A stretch of 64,000 nucleotides of DNA, from the NCBI GenBank assembly GCA_040219515.1, contig JAVJSI010000001.1, forward strand, positions 118,308-182,307, read 5' to 3'. Below, one piece after another: positions 51,578 to 62,083 of this stretch; position 1 is the first letter of the stretch; every line of letters begins with the position of its first letter. Position numbers and translations under genes: made by a program. The notes under the pieces were generated by a model. That model searched no databases and was not told the origin of the DNA. It worked only from the letters and a program-made list of their open reading frames with translations. This stretch comes from Acidimicrobiales bacterium. Its GTDB lineage: Bacteria > Actinomycetota > Acidimicrobiia > Acidimicrobiales > Aldehydirespiratoraceae.

Positions 51578-53751
51578 GGCTGCGCCCCGCTCCCACCACC
51601 ACGGCCGCCATCTGGCTGCTCATCGCCGCGGCCACCATTCCGATGCGCGACGTCTTCGGGACGGGGAGCTGGCTGGTCAACATCGTCGCCGCGGCGTTGG
51701 GGGCCTCGCTGGTCGCCAGCGCGATCGAGACCAGCCGACCTCGGCTCTCCGGGGCGGTCATCTGTGCGGCCACTGCGGCTGGTGCCGCTGCCTGGGCGAC
51801 GCTCGTCGTCCTGCGCGAGACATTCTGGTCGAGCCCCGGGTCGGCCGACGTCGTGCGTGAGCTCTTCGACGGTGTCCTCCACGGATGGAGCGCGCTGCTC
51901 GACGAACAGGTGCCGCTCACCGATCCGCAGCGGGCCGAGACGTTCGCGAGCTTCCTGGTGTGGGTCGTCGCCGCGCTCGCGGTCCACGTCGCGGCTCGCG
52001 GCCGCACCGCGCTCGCCGCCGTCGGTGCCGGCGCCGTGCTCTTGAGCATCAGCACCGCCGCCGTGCTGCCACGGGGGCTCCCGCCGGCCGTGGTCGGCGT
52101 GGGCGCGGGCATGGCCGCACTCGTCGCCGTCGCCACCCTGACGCGGGCCGCCGACCAGCAGTGGCTGGCGGGTCGAGTCGTTGCGCTCGCTGCCATCGTG
52201 GGCGCGTCCGCCTCGATCGCAGCTCTCGCCGGACTCGTCGCGCCGTCTCTCGACCGCACCCCCGTGGACCCTCGATCCGCCCGGGAGGTCGAGGTCGTCA
52301 ACATCGAGGTGCCCGATGTCCTGGCCGAGTTCGGCACTCGCCGGCAGGGCACCGAACCCGTCCTGAGCATCGAGAGCGAGGTTCCGCCCGCCGGCCTACG
52401 GCTTCGGCTCCAGGTCTACGACGAACACAACGGCGAGCGTTGGGTTCCGTCCGCCGAGTTCGAGCAGATCGCGACCTTTCCGTCCCCGACCGAGCTCCCT
52501 CCGGGCGAACCCGTCGATCTCTCCATCCGCCTCGAGGACCTCGATGGCCCGTGGATCCCCGTCCCTGATCGCCTCGTCGGCATCGACGTCGAGGACCTCC
52601 GCTGGAACGAGGACGCGCAGACCCTCATCAGCCCCCGACCGCCGGTCGACTACGCCGTCTCGGGCACCCTCGTCGGCCGGGCCGATCTCGATGGCATCGA
52701 GGCGGCCCGAGACGAGGTCGACCGCGAGGTCGGCACCCCACCCAACGGGCTGCCCGACCTCATCCGCGAGACCGCGGCCGAGGTCACCGCCGAGACGACC
52801 GACGCGATCTCGGCGGTCGATGCGGTCACCGCCCGTGTCCAGAGGCTCGGCCGAGACGAGTCGACACCGCCGGGCAACTCGTTCGGCCGCCTGCGGGACG
52901 ACCTGGAGATGGAGCGCGCCACGGGCGCCGAACAGATCGCCTCGCTGCATGCACTGATGCTGCGCTCGATCGGCATCCCCAGTCGTGTCGTGGTCGGCTA
53001 CCTGGCCAACGGGCCGATCGTCGAGCCGACGGACCTCCAGGTGTGGGTCGAGGTGGCGTTCTCGGGCGTCGGCTGGGTCATCATCGACCCGGTACCGGCC
53101 GAGACCGAGACCGGCGACAGCTCTGCCCAGGAGAACGTGCCCACCACCACGGCGCCACCGACCGACTCGCCGCTCCAGGCCCAGGCCCTTCCGCGAGAAC
53201 TCGGTCCCGGCGAGGATCCCGACGAGCCCGAGATCGGCAGCAACGACCAGCTCACCTGGGGTGATGTCGCCGGCTATGCACTGATCGCCGTCCTGGCCCT
53301 CGTCGCGCTGCTCGTCGGACTGCGCGTGCTCCGTCGGCGCCTCCGCTACGGCCGAGGGCGAGCGGCGGAGGTGCGGGTACTCGGCGCATGGGCCGAACTG
53401 GTCGATCGGTTGCGCGAGCTCGGCGCGCCCATCCTGTCCACGACGACCACCGGCGACGTCGTCTTCATGGCAACGGCCATGGACGACACTCTCGGTGCCC
53501 ACACCGCGGCGCTCGCCGGACTCGCCGCCGCGGCCCTCCACGCGCCGCATGCCTCCGAACCCGACGACGCCGCGGCGGCGTGGGACGAGCTCCATGTCGC
53601 CGAGGCCCGGATCGTCGAGATCCGTGGCCGCACGGCGGTGCCCCGTCGCTACCTCGACCCGCGGGTGCTGCGCTACAACGCGCCTCGACCTCCGGCGTCG
53701 CGCGAAGGCGGTCACCGGTCGAAGGTCAGGGAACGTTCACGGTTTTCGTGA
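51574..53751 (+). CDS. Transglutaminase-like membrane protein with a degenerate active site
   Basis: 725 residues. Several membrane helices (about 11-235), an outer domain, a transglutaminase-like segment near 440-510, one more helix near 567-590, and a cytosolic tail. The transglutaminase block keeps its frame (ASLHALMLRSIGIPSRVVVGY, WVEVAFSGVGWVIIDPVP), but the catalytic Cys is replaced in GAEQIA and the His in LQVWVEV. Only the final Asp is kept, so it is probably catalytically dead. It overlaps the last 26 bases of the PKD gene on the opposite strand. Confidence 0.85.
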   Translation: MRLRPAPTTTAAIWLLIAAATIPMRDVFGTGSWLVNIVAAALGASLVASAIETSRPRLSGAVICAATAAGAAAWATLVVLRETFWSSPGSADVVRELFDGVLHGWSALLDEQVPLTDPQRAETFASFLVWVVAALAVHVAARGRTALAAVGAGAVLLSISTAAVLPRGLPPAVVGVGAGMAALVAVATLTRAADQQWLAGRVVALAAIVGASASIAALAGLVAPSLDRTPVDPRSAREVEVVNIEVPDVLAEFGTRRQGTEPVLSIESEVPPAGLRLRLQVYDEHNGERWVPSAEFEQIATFPSPTELPPGEPVDLSIRLEDLDGPWIPVPDRLVGIDVEDLRWNEDAQTLISPRPPVDYAVSGTLVGRADLDGIEAARDEVDREVGTPPNGLPDLIRETAAEVTAETTDAISAVDAVTARVQRLGRDESTPPGNSFGRLRDDLEMERATGAEQIASLHALMLRSIGIPSRVVVGYLANGPIVEPTDLQVWVEVAFSGVGWVIIDPVPAETETGDSSAQENVPTTTAPPTDSPLQAQALPRELGPGEDPDEPEIGSNDQLTWGDVAGYALIAVLALVALLVGLRVLRRRLRYGRGRAAEVRVLGAWAELVDRLRELGAPILSTTTTGDVVFMATAMDDTLGAHTAALAGLAAAALHAPHASEPDDAAAAWDELHVAEARIVEIRGRTAVPRRYLDPRVLRYNAPRPPASREGGHRSKVRERSRFS

Positions 53752-56700
53752 CGTTGCGGGTCACCCCACCCGAGGTGACCGAGAGAGTGACGCTGTACGG
53801 ACCCGGCGCCGCGAACGTGACCGTCGGGTTCTGCGCCGTGCTCGTCTGCCCGTCGCCGAAGTCCCACAGCCAGGCGTCGATCGGGCTCCCCGTCGACGAG
53901 TCGACGAACGCCATCTGGTTCGGTACCGCGGTCGGTGTCGCAGTGAAGTTGGGGGTGATCACCGGATTCACCGTCAGGGACAACACATCACTGCCCGAGA
54001 CCCCTCGGGCATCCGTGGCTGTCACCTCGATCGTCCAGGTCCCGGCCTCGGTGAACTGGTGGGCCTGGGTCGGACCGACATCGGTGTAGACGGCGGTCGG
54101 GGCGGAGACGCCGGTCTTGGTGATCCTCCACGACCAGGTCAGCCCGGTCAGCCCGTTGGCCTCGGTCGAGGTGAACGACACCGTCGTGTTGACCGGCACC
54201 GGCCCGGCCGGCGATGCCGCCGGCGGCGAGGGATCGGGCGGCGGCAGTACGACGACCGTCACCGACCTCGTCGCCTCCTGGCCGAACGGTCCGGTGGCCC
54301 GCAGCCAGACGGTCTTCGTGCCCACCGTGTTGAAGATGTATTCACCGGTGGCTGCGCCCGGCACGTAGCCGGCGCCCACATAGTCCCACTCCCAGGTCGA
54401 CACCGACCCGGTGACCTGTGGCGTGAAGATGACCCGCTGACCGGTGGTGGTCGTTGCCGGGCTGGCCACCAACGACTGGATCACCGGCGCCGGCGGCGGC
54501 GTGATCGTGATGTCGTGTGTGTCCGTGCCGTTGCTCACGGCCGGCACCGGCGACTCGGCGATGAGCCGCACCCGGTAGTTGCCGGGTGCCGTGAACGTGT
54601 GGTCGACCACACGCCCGGTGTACGTCACCTGGTTGGCGCCCTGGGTGATCTCCCATCGCCACACCGCAACCGGCCCCGAGCCCGCCAGGGTGTTGCCGGT
54701 GAGTGTCACGGTTCCGACCTGGGCCGACGACGGCACCCCGCTGATGCTCACGAGGGGCGCCGCGGGGTCGACCACCGTGACGGTCCGCGAGACGGTCGGA
54801 CTGAAGTCTCCGAGGGCACCGCGGGCCCTCATCGTCATCGTGTAGGTCCCTGACGAGGTGTAGACGTGGCTGAACGTGCCCGTTGCGTTGCGCTCGAGCG
54901 GCGAGCCGTCGCCGTAGCTGATCTCGTAGAGGTCGATCGGCCCCGAGGCCGCGGCCACCCTGGCCGCGTAGGAACTCGTCGTCGATGTGGTGACCGGCCC
55001 CGTGTCATTCGGGAACTTCGTGATCCCGTCGAGACGCGGTGCGGCCGGGTCGACCGTGATCGTCACCGGATCCGACGTGGCGGTGTCGCCGGTGCTGCTG
55101 CGAACGGTGAGCACGACATCGAATGTCCCGGCCGCCGAGTACCGGCGGGTCGGATTGCGCTCGGTGCTGCTGCCACCGTCGCCGAAGTCCCACTCCCAGC
55201 TGACGGCATTGACCGATCCATCGGTGAACGCAACCGAACCACCGGCCCGGATCGCGGTTGCCGACGTCGAGAACGCGGCGGTCGGTTCGAGTCGTGGCTC
55301 GACGATCACCGAGGTGGAGTCGGTGCCGTTGCGGTTGCTCACCGTGAGCGTGACCACCTTCTGACCCGGGCTGGTGAACGTGTGGAGGGGATCCGGCGCA
55401 TTGGAAGTGACACCGTCGCCGAAGTCCCATTCCCACGAGGTCGCGTCCACCGAGGCATCGACGAACAGCGTCGTCTGCCCGACCCACGGTGACGCCACGA
55501 AATCGCCGATCTGGGCGACCGGCGCCGGGAGTTCGGCCAGGACCTGCACCGACTGTGTGACCGTGTCGCTCCCCGCACCATTGGTCGCTGTGAGGGTCAC
55601 GAGATAGGTGCCGGGCATCCCCCACGTGTGCGTGACCCGCGCGCCGGTGGCCGACTGGCCGTCGCCGAACGCCCACAGCTCGGAGTCCGGGCTGTTCGTC
55701 GACAGGCTCGACAACGTCACGACGTCGCCGACCTCGATCACCACGGGGAGCGTGCCGATCACGGCGCGCGGGGGCCGCGTCGCCGGTGCGACGACGATGT
55801 CGACCGTTGCCGTGGACACCCCGACGGAGTTCTCGGCCCGCAGCGTGACCCGGAAGGTGCCCTCCGCGAGGAACACGTGCGTCACTTCCTCACCACGGCT
55901 GGTCTTGCCGTCGCCGAAGTCCCAGCGATAGCTCGCCTGATCGGTGGACGAGGATCCGACGAAGGCGACCGCTTCGCCGAGGTCCACCGTCGTCGTGGCG
56001 ACGTCGATCGCCGCCACAGGGGCACGAAGTCCGTCGACGACGGTCACCACGACCGACGCAGTGTCGGAACCCTGTTCGTTGGCGACCGTGAGGCGCACCG
56101 TGTAGGTGCCGGCCCTCGACCAGGACTTGGTCACGTCGGGGGCGGAGGCGGTGTCACCGTCACCGAAGTCCCATCGCCAGCGCTCGATGTCACCGTCGCT
56201 GCGATCCTCGAACTCGACCGGCTTCCCGACACCCACGACGGTCGACGAGTAGACGAAGTCCGCGGCCGGTCGCAGCGTCGCATCGGCCGGGACCACGGTG
56301 ATGGGAAGACTGATCTCGTCGGCCTCCTCGCCGCGGCCCACCCGCAGCGTCACCGTGTAGGAACCGGGTTCCTCCCAACTCTTCTCCGCCTCGGGGCCTT
56401 CGTCACCGGTGCCGTCGCCGAAATCCCACACCCAGGAATCAGGGCTTCCCGATGACTTGTCGACGAACCTCACCGGTACATCCACTGCCACGGTCGTCGC
56501 ACTCAGGGCGAAGTTCGCCACCAGTTCGTCGCTCGGCAGCGGCTCGTCGATCTGTTCGCTCTCCACCTGTGTCGTGACGACATTGGCGTCGATGACCGGG
56601 ATGTTCGCCGTGGCGCCCGACGCCGACTCATCGGTCTCCTCGACCAGCCCGTCGTCGGTGCTGTCCTCCTCGACGACCGCGACGACGCCCTCGCCCTCAC

Positions 56701-57745
56701 CGGTGGTCGAGACGGACCCTCCGACCGAGGTGCTGACCGCGTCACCGGGGCCATCCGCCCCGAGGAACACGGCGAGCGAGCTTCCCGGGTCGTAGGCGAC
56801 AACGAAGTCGTCGCGAGCACGAAGGCGCAGGTCACCGGGTTCCAGGACGAGGTGGACCTGGTCGGACTCACGCGACGGATCGACGACGTGCACCTCTCCG
56901 GTGAATCGTTCGGCCACGAACACCCGGCGCGCCGCCACCACCGGCCTCGCCAACTCGCCCACCTCGCCGATGAGCGCAGTCGCCGCGCACTCGCCATTGG
57001 TGAGGTCCGCGACATGCACCGTCGAGCCGACGATGGCGACCACCCAGCCGATGCTCGAGCCGATGATGTGGTCGGGGTTGGCCATGAAGTCCTCGAAGCA
57101 TGCGAGTCGCTCGCCGCCGAGGGTTCGGACACCATCCTGTCTCGCCTCGACGATGCGGTCGCCGACACGGACCAACGGGCCGTCGCTGCCCGACCGACGC
57201 TCGGTGGCACCGTCGGCATCGATGGCGATCCGATCGGCACCGTTCTCCACGAGCGCCCCGTCGCCGTCGGCCACCACCGAGCGGCTGTCGGCCGGCACCG
57301 TCGCCTGCGTCGAGTCGGTGACCGAGGGATCGACGAGCACCGCCTCGGCCCCTGCCACCGCCACGATCCCGTCGGGTCCGATGTCGACCATCGACTCCGA
57401 TGCCGGAAGACTGCCGGTGGTCCTCACCACCTGATGGAGGGCGGGATCCACGAGCGAGATCTGCCCGGCGGTGCGATCCACGACGACCACGCCGCCGTCG
57501 CCTTCTTCGACGACGAGATCCGCCAGTCGATCGCTCACCGCGACGCGTGCGGTCACGGCGTTCGCCTCGGCGTCGAGATGCACGATTTCGCCACTCAGGG
57601 GGGCCGGAACCCACAAACCGGTCGGCGGGGTCTCGACCTCGGTGAGCACCTCGGGGTCGATCTGGAACGCGGCCGCGCTGAGACCCACCGTCGCTACGAC
57701 GGCCGCAACACCAGCGACTCGACTCCAACGCCTCCGCACAACCAC
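53726..57745 (-). CDS. Large PKD-repeat surface protein
   Basis: 1339 residues. A signal anchor (about 10-28) is followed by a beta-propeller-like region (about 40-330) with GLWVPAPLSGEIVHLD, then an acidic spacer, then about eleven PKD or Ig-like repeats of about 83 residues from 405 to the end. Seven repeats carry the W[DA]FGDG motif; four are divergent. It should be exported and bind sugars or proteins at the surface. The N-terminal layout is like that of the FN3 protein in the bifidobacterial PFNA cluster. It ends inside the transglutaminase-like gene. Confidence 0.88.
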   Translation of the reverse strand: MVVRRRWSRVAGVAAVVATVGLSAAAFQIDPEVLTEVETPPTGLWVPAPLSGEIVHLDAEANAVTARVAVSDRLADLVVEEGDGGVVVVDRTAGQISLVDPALHQVVRTTGSLPASESMVDIGPDGIVAVAGAEAVLVDPSVTDSTQATVPADSRSVVADGDGALVENGADRIAIDADGATERRSGSDGPLVRVGDRIVEARQDGVRTLGGERLACFEDFMANPDHIIGSSIGWVVAIVGSTVHVADLTNGECAATALIGEVGELARPVVAARRVFVAERFTGEVHVVDPSRESDQVHLVLEPGDLRLRARDDFVVAYDPGSSLAVFLGADGPGDAVSTSVGGSVSTTGEGEGVVAVVEEDSTDDGLVEETDESASGATANIPVIDANVVTTQVESEQIDEPLPSDELVANFALSATTVAVDVPVRFVDKSSGSPDSWVWDFGDGTGDEGPEAEKSWEEPGSYTVTLRVGRGEEADEISLPITVVPADATLRPAADFVYSSTVVGVGKPVEFEDRSDGDIERWRWDFGDGDTASAPDVTKSWSRAGTYTVRLTVANEQGSDTASVVVTVVDGLRAPVAAIDVATTTVDLGEAVAFVGSSSTDQASYRWDFGDGKTSRGEEVTHVFLAEGTFRVTLRAENSVGVSTATVDIVVAPATRPPRAVIGTLPVVIEVGDVVTLSSLSTNSPDSELWAFGDGQSATGARVTHTWGMPGTYLVTLTATNGAGSDTVTQSVQVLAELPAPVAQIGDFVASPWVGQTTLFVDASVDATSWEWDFGDGVTSNAPDPLHTFTSPGQKVVTLTVSNRNGTDSTSVIVEPRLEPTAAFSTSATAIRAGGSVAFTDGSVNAVSWEWDFGDGGSSTERNPTRRYSAAGTFDVVLTVRSSTGDTATSDPVTITVDPAAPRLDGITKFPNDTGPVTTSTTSSYAARVAAASGPIDLYEISYGDGSPLERNATGTFSHVYTSSGTYTMTMRARGALGDFSPTVSRTVTVVDPAAPLVSISGVPSSAQVGTVTLTGNTLAGSGPVAVWRWEITQGANQVTYTGRVVDHTFTAPGNYRVRLIAESPVPAVSNGTDTHDITITPPPAPVIQSLVASPATTTTGQRVIFTPQVTGSVSTWEWDYVGAGYVPGAATGEYIFNTVGTKTVWLRATGPFGQEATRSVTVVVLPPPDPSPPAASPAGPVPVNTTVSFTSTEANGLTGLTWSWRITKTGVSAPTAVYTDVGPTQAHQFTEAGTWTIEVTATDARGVSGSDVLSLTVNPVITPNFTATPTAVPNQMAFVDSSTGSPIDAWLWDFGDGQTSTAQNPTVTFAAPGPYSVTLSVTSGGVTRNVTKTVNVP

Positions 57746-57824
57746 TCAGAGTACCGCAGCGAGAAGGGCGGACATGGGGCGGGTGACCCATGTGTCTCAC
57801 GAGCCCGGGGCCCGAACCGGTTCG

Positions 57825-58567
57825 TCAGCCCAATTCGTCGACCAAGGCCAGGAGATCGTCGGCCACGAACCGTGGTGTCGGGACGACGGGGAGGTCCTCG
57901 GACGACACCACCCCGCTGAGCACCAGCGCGAAGTCGTAGCCGAGTGCCTCGGCGAAGAGACCGTCGGTGTCCGGGCGATCGCCGATCATCACGCCGGCAT
58001 CGCCCAACCGGTCTCGCACGAAGCGGGCGATTGGCTCGTGCGGTTTCCCGGCGATCTCGGGCGCCTGCTCCGCACAGGTCGCGACCGCAGCCACCAGCGC
58101 GCCGTTGCCGGGGAGAAGCCCGTCGGCATCGGGGAACGTGGGGTCGTCGTTTGTCGCGATGAACCGGGCACCGGCCCGGATGGCCCGCATCGCGGCGGCG
58201 AGCATCGTGTAGTCGAAGTCCGTGGTGATGCCCAGCGCCACGGCGTCGATCGTTCCGTCGTCGACGAGCACCGCGCCCCGCTCGGTCATTGCGTGGCGAA
58301 GCCCATCGCTGCCGATCGCCAGGACCCGGTCGCCGGACGCCACCATGGCCGCCGCGGCCATGGCCGCGGTGATGACCAGCGGCTCGGCATCGGGGATGCC
58401 GTGCGACGCGAGCTTCGCCGCCACCTGCGCGGGCGTGCGGGCCGCGGAGTTGGTGACGAACGCAATCGGCCTACCGGCGGCACGCAGTCGCGCAATCGCC
58501 TCCGGCGCACCGGGAATCGTCTCGGCCCCACGCCAGATAACTCCGTCGAGGTCGATCGCCCAGGCGG

Positions 58568-58571
<4 letters not shown>
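57825..58571 (-). CDS. HAD-superfamily phosphatase, NagD-like
   Basis: 248 residues from a proposed CTG start. The N-terminal nucleophile motif AIDLDGVIWRG (Asp7, Asp9), FVTNSAAR and the late MIGDRPDTDG are those of the class IIA HADs, which remove phosphate from sugars, PLP or nucleotides. A search by first ATG would begin at 58424 and lose the nucleophile motif. The only in-frame start-like codon near the family N-terminus is CTG (58571), which overlaps the korB stop as CTGA, in line with the ATGA and GTGA overlaps of this genome. Confidence 0.8.
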
Positions 58572-59577
<1,006 letters not shown>

Positions 59578-59581
<4 letters not shown>

Positions 59582-61458
59582 TTGACCTTGTCCTCCTCGA
59601 CCAGTTCCTCGATACGGGTGACGAGCTCTCCGGCGGTGAAGGGCTGACCCATCACCTTCGAGATCACCTTGGCGTCGACCAGATACCTCGCCCGCAGCAG
59701 GGCGGTGAGCTGCCCGAGATTCATCTCGGGCACGATCACATGGTCGTACGCCGAGAAGATCGCGCCCAGGTCGTCGGGGAACGGATGCAGGTTGCGCAGG
59801 TGTACGTGCCCCACCCGCATGCCGCTGCGGCGGAGCCGGCCGGCGGCACCGGTGATCGCCCCCCACGTGGAGCCCCAGCCGACCAGCAGCACCCCGTCGG
59901 GATCACCGACGATGTCGGTGGCCGGGTACGACTCGGCGATCTTGTCGATGCGCGCTTCGCGGATGTCGACCATGCGCCCGTGGTTGACCGGGTCGTAGCT
60001 GATGTTGCCGGTGCCGTCTTCCTTCTCGATGCCACCGATGCGGTGCATGAGGCCGTCGGTACCGGGGATCGCCCACGGCCGAGCCAGATCCTCGTTGCGG
60101 ACATAGGGCCAGAAGACCGGCTCGCCGTTCTCGTCGACTGCGTTCAGTCCCGCGGCGAATTCGACGTCGATGTCGGGCAAGGCGTCGAGGTCGGGCAGCA
60201 GCCAGGGCTCGGTGCCGTTGGCGAGATAGCCGTCGGACAGCAGGATCACCGGCGTGCGATAACGCAACGCGATGCGTACCGCCTCGAACGCCGCATGGAA
60301 GCAGTCCGACGGCGAGTTGGCCGACACGATCGGCAGCGGCGCCTCGCCGTGACGCCCGTAGCGCGCCATCATCAGGTCGGCCGCCTCGGTCTTCGTGGGC
60401 AGTCCGGTGGAGGGCCCGCCGCGCTGGATGTCGACGAGCACCAGCGGCAGTTCGAGGCTGATCGCGAGGCCGAGCGTCTCCCCCTTCAGCGCAACACCCG
60501 GCCCACTCGTGGTGGTGACGCCGAGGTGGCCGCCGTAGCTGGCGCCGAGCGCCGACCCGATAGCGGCGATCTCGTCCTCGGCCTGCAACGTCCGCACGCC
60601 GAAGTTCTTGTGCTTCGCCAGCTCGTGGAGGATGTCACTCGCCGGGGTGATGGGATACGACCCGAGAAAGATGGGCACGCCGGCTTTCTGCGAAGCCGCG
60701 ATCAGCCCCCAGGACAGAGCGGTGTTGCCGTTGATGTTCGTGTAGGTGCCCGGTGGCAGCTGGGCCGGGCGAACGGCGAGGCGACTGGCGCTCAACTCTG
60801 CGGTCTCGCCGAAGGCGTGGCCGGCCTTGAACGCCGCTTCGTTGGCGGCGATCACCAGCTCCTTGCCCGCGAACTTCTCGCGGATCCAGAGCAGTGTCGG
60901 CTCCGTCGGCCGGGTGTAGAGCCAGGAAACGAGACCGAGGGCGAAGAAGTTCTTGGACCGGTCGGCGTCGCGGGGCTTCACCCCGAGGTCCTTGCACACC
61001 TCTTTGGTGAGCGACGTCATCGGCGCCGAGATGACCGAGTAGCCGTCGAGCGACCCGTCCTCGAGCGGGTTGACGGCGTACCCGGCCTTGGCCAGGTTCC
61101 GCTCCTCGAACGCGTCGGTGTTGACGATGACCGTGCCGCCCGACTCGACCTTCGGAAGGTCGCTCTTCATGGCCGCGGGATTCATCGCGACGAGCACGTT
61201 GGGCGCATCACCATGGGTGTGGATGTCGTGGTCGGAGATGTGCACCTGGAACGCCGACACCCCCGCCAGAGTGCCGGCCGGTGCCCGGATCTCCGCCGGG
61301 AACTCCGGCAGCGTGGCCAGGTCGTTGCCGAACAGGGCACTTGCCGACGTGAATCGGTCGCCGGTCAGCTGCATACCGTCGCCCGAATCGCCGGCGAACC
61401 GAACGATGATGCGATCGACCTCACGGACCTCTGACGAACGGTCTTCTGTGGTGGTCAC
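59578..61458 (-). CDS. korA: 2-oxoacid:ferredoxin oxidoreductase, alpha subunit (gamma-alpha fusion)
   Basis: 626 residues. The N-terminal gamma domain (VRFAGDSGDGMQLTG, about 18-200) is fused to the alpha domain, with GSYPITPASDILHELAKH near 268, TTTSGPGVALKGETLGLA and IQRGGPSTGLPTK. A LLVGWGSTWGA segment lies near the end. Pairs with korB. It has a strong GAGGGGG ribosome binding site and a GTG start. Confidence 0.93.
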
Positions 61459-61542
61459 GGTGCCCCCTCGCAGGCCAGCGACGCTGAACGGACCCGCCCG
61501 GCCACCATAATCACACCCCGGGCCCTGGAGCGTAATCCCCGC

Positions 61543-61926
61543 TCACGCCCTGCCGGCCGCACCTGCGGTGAGCGAAGCGACACCAACGAGCGCAGTGCTG
61601 GCGCGACTCGAGTCGGCTCTGGTCACGACGTCGGCCAGCAACTCGGTGCGGCTCTGGCTCGACCCACCGGCACGAAACCACCGTCGGCGCACCGCGCCCA
61701 CCACGACAACGGCATCGCCCGACTGAAGGCGGGGTGGTCGCACCGGATCGTGCCAGGCCACGGGCACGACATGGCGCTGATCCCCCTCCCCGGTCCTCAT
61801 CTCGAAGTTGTGCACCACTCCCCCGTCTGGGAGCTCCGATACCCGGACCTCGCTCGACACCACACCGCGCAACGCGGCGACATTGAACGAACCGTCTGCG
61901 CTCGGTCGACGATCTGCTTGCTTCAT
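61543..61926 (-). CDS. SSB-like OB-fold protein
   Basis: 127 residues. The OB-fold pattern NVAALRGVVSSEVRVSELPDGG, HNFEMRTG, and VVPVAWHDPVRPPRLQSGDAVVVVG is that of a single-stranded DNA-binding protein, but the length is short and the acidic C-terminal tail of true SSB is missing. So it may be a specialised or partner protein. The ATG at 61926 has AAGGGAAG before it; a GTG at 62037 would add a tract made of tandem repeats. Confidence 0.65.
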   Translation of the reverse strand: MKQADRRPSADGSFNVAALRGVVSSEVRVSELPDGGVVHNFEMRTGEGDQRHVVPVAWHDPVRPPRLQSGDAVVVVGAVRRRWFRAGGSSQSRTELLADVVTRADSSRASTALVGVASLTAGAAGRA

Positions 61927-61971
61927 CTTCTTCCCTTTCGACGCGGCCTGCGAGGCAGGCGTCTCGATCTC

Positions 61972-62015
61972 GGGGAAGCGGGTCTGGGGGAAGCGGGTCT
62001 GGGGGAAGCGGGGTC
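61972..62015. repeat. Tandem 15-mer GGGGAAGCGGGTCTG, 2.7 copies
   Basis: Two perfect copies (61972-61986, 61987-62001) and a part copy lie just upstream of the SSB-like gene. In the longer reading frame they would code Arg-Phe-Pro-Gln-Thr units. Confidence 0.85.
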
Positions 62016-62083
62016 CGGGGAGGGCGGGGCGAAACACGGCTTCGACGCCCTGAAACCGACACTATCGACGGGGTCTGACAGGC

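Noticed and set aside
53495..57240. Several long plus- and minus-strand frames opposite or out of frame with the PKD gene
   Set aside because: They are rich in Arg, Pro and His with no motifs, as expected for shadows in GC-rich DNA.
62066..62078. A fourth copy of palindrome family B
   Set aside because: Only GGGGTCTGAC is present; the other half of the palindrome and the flanks are missing.
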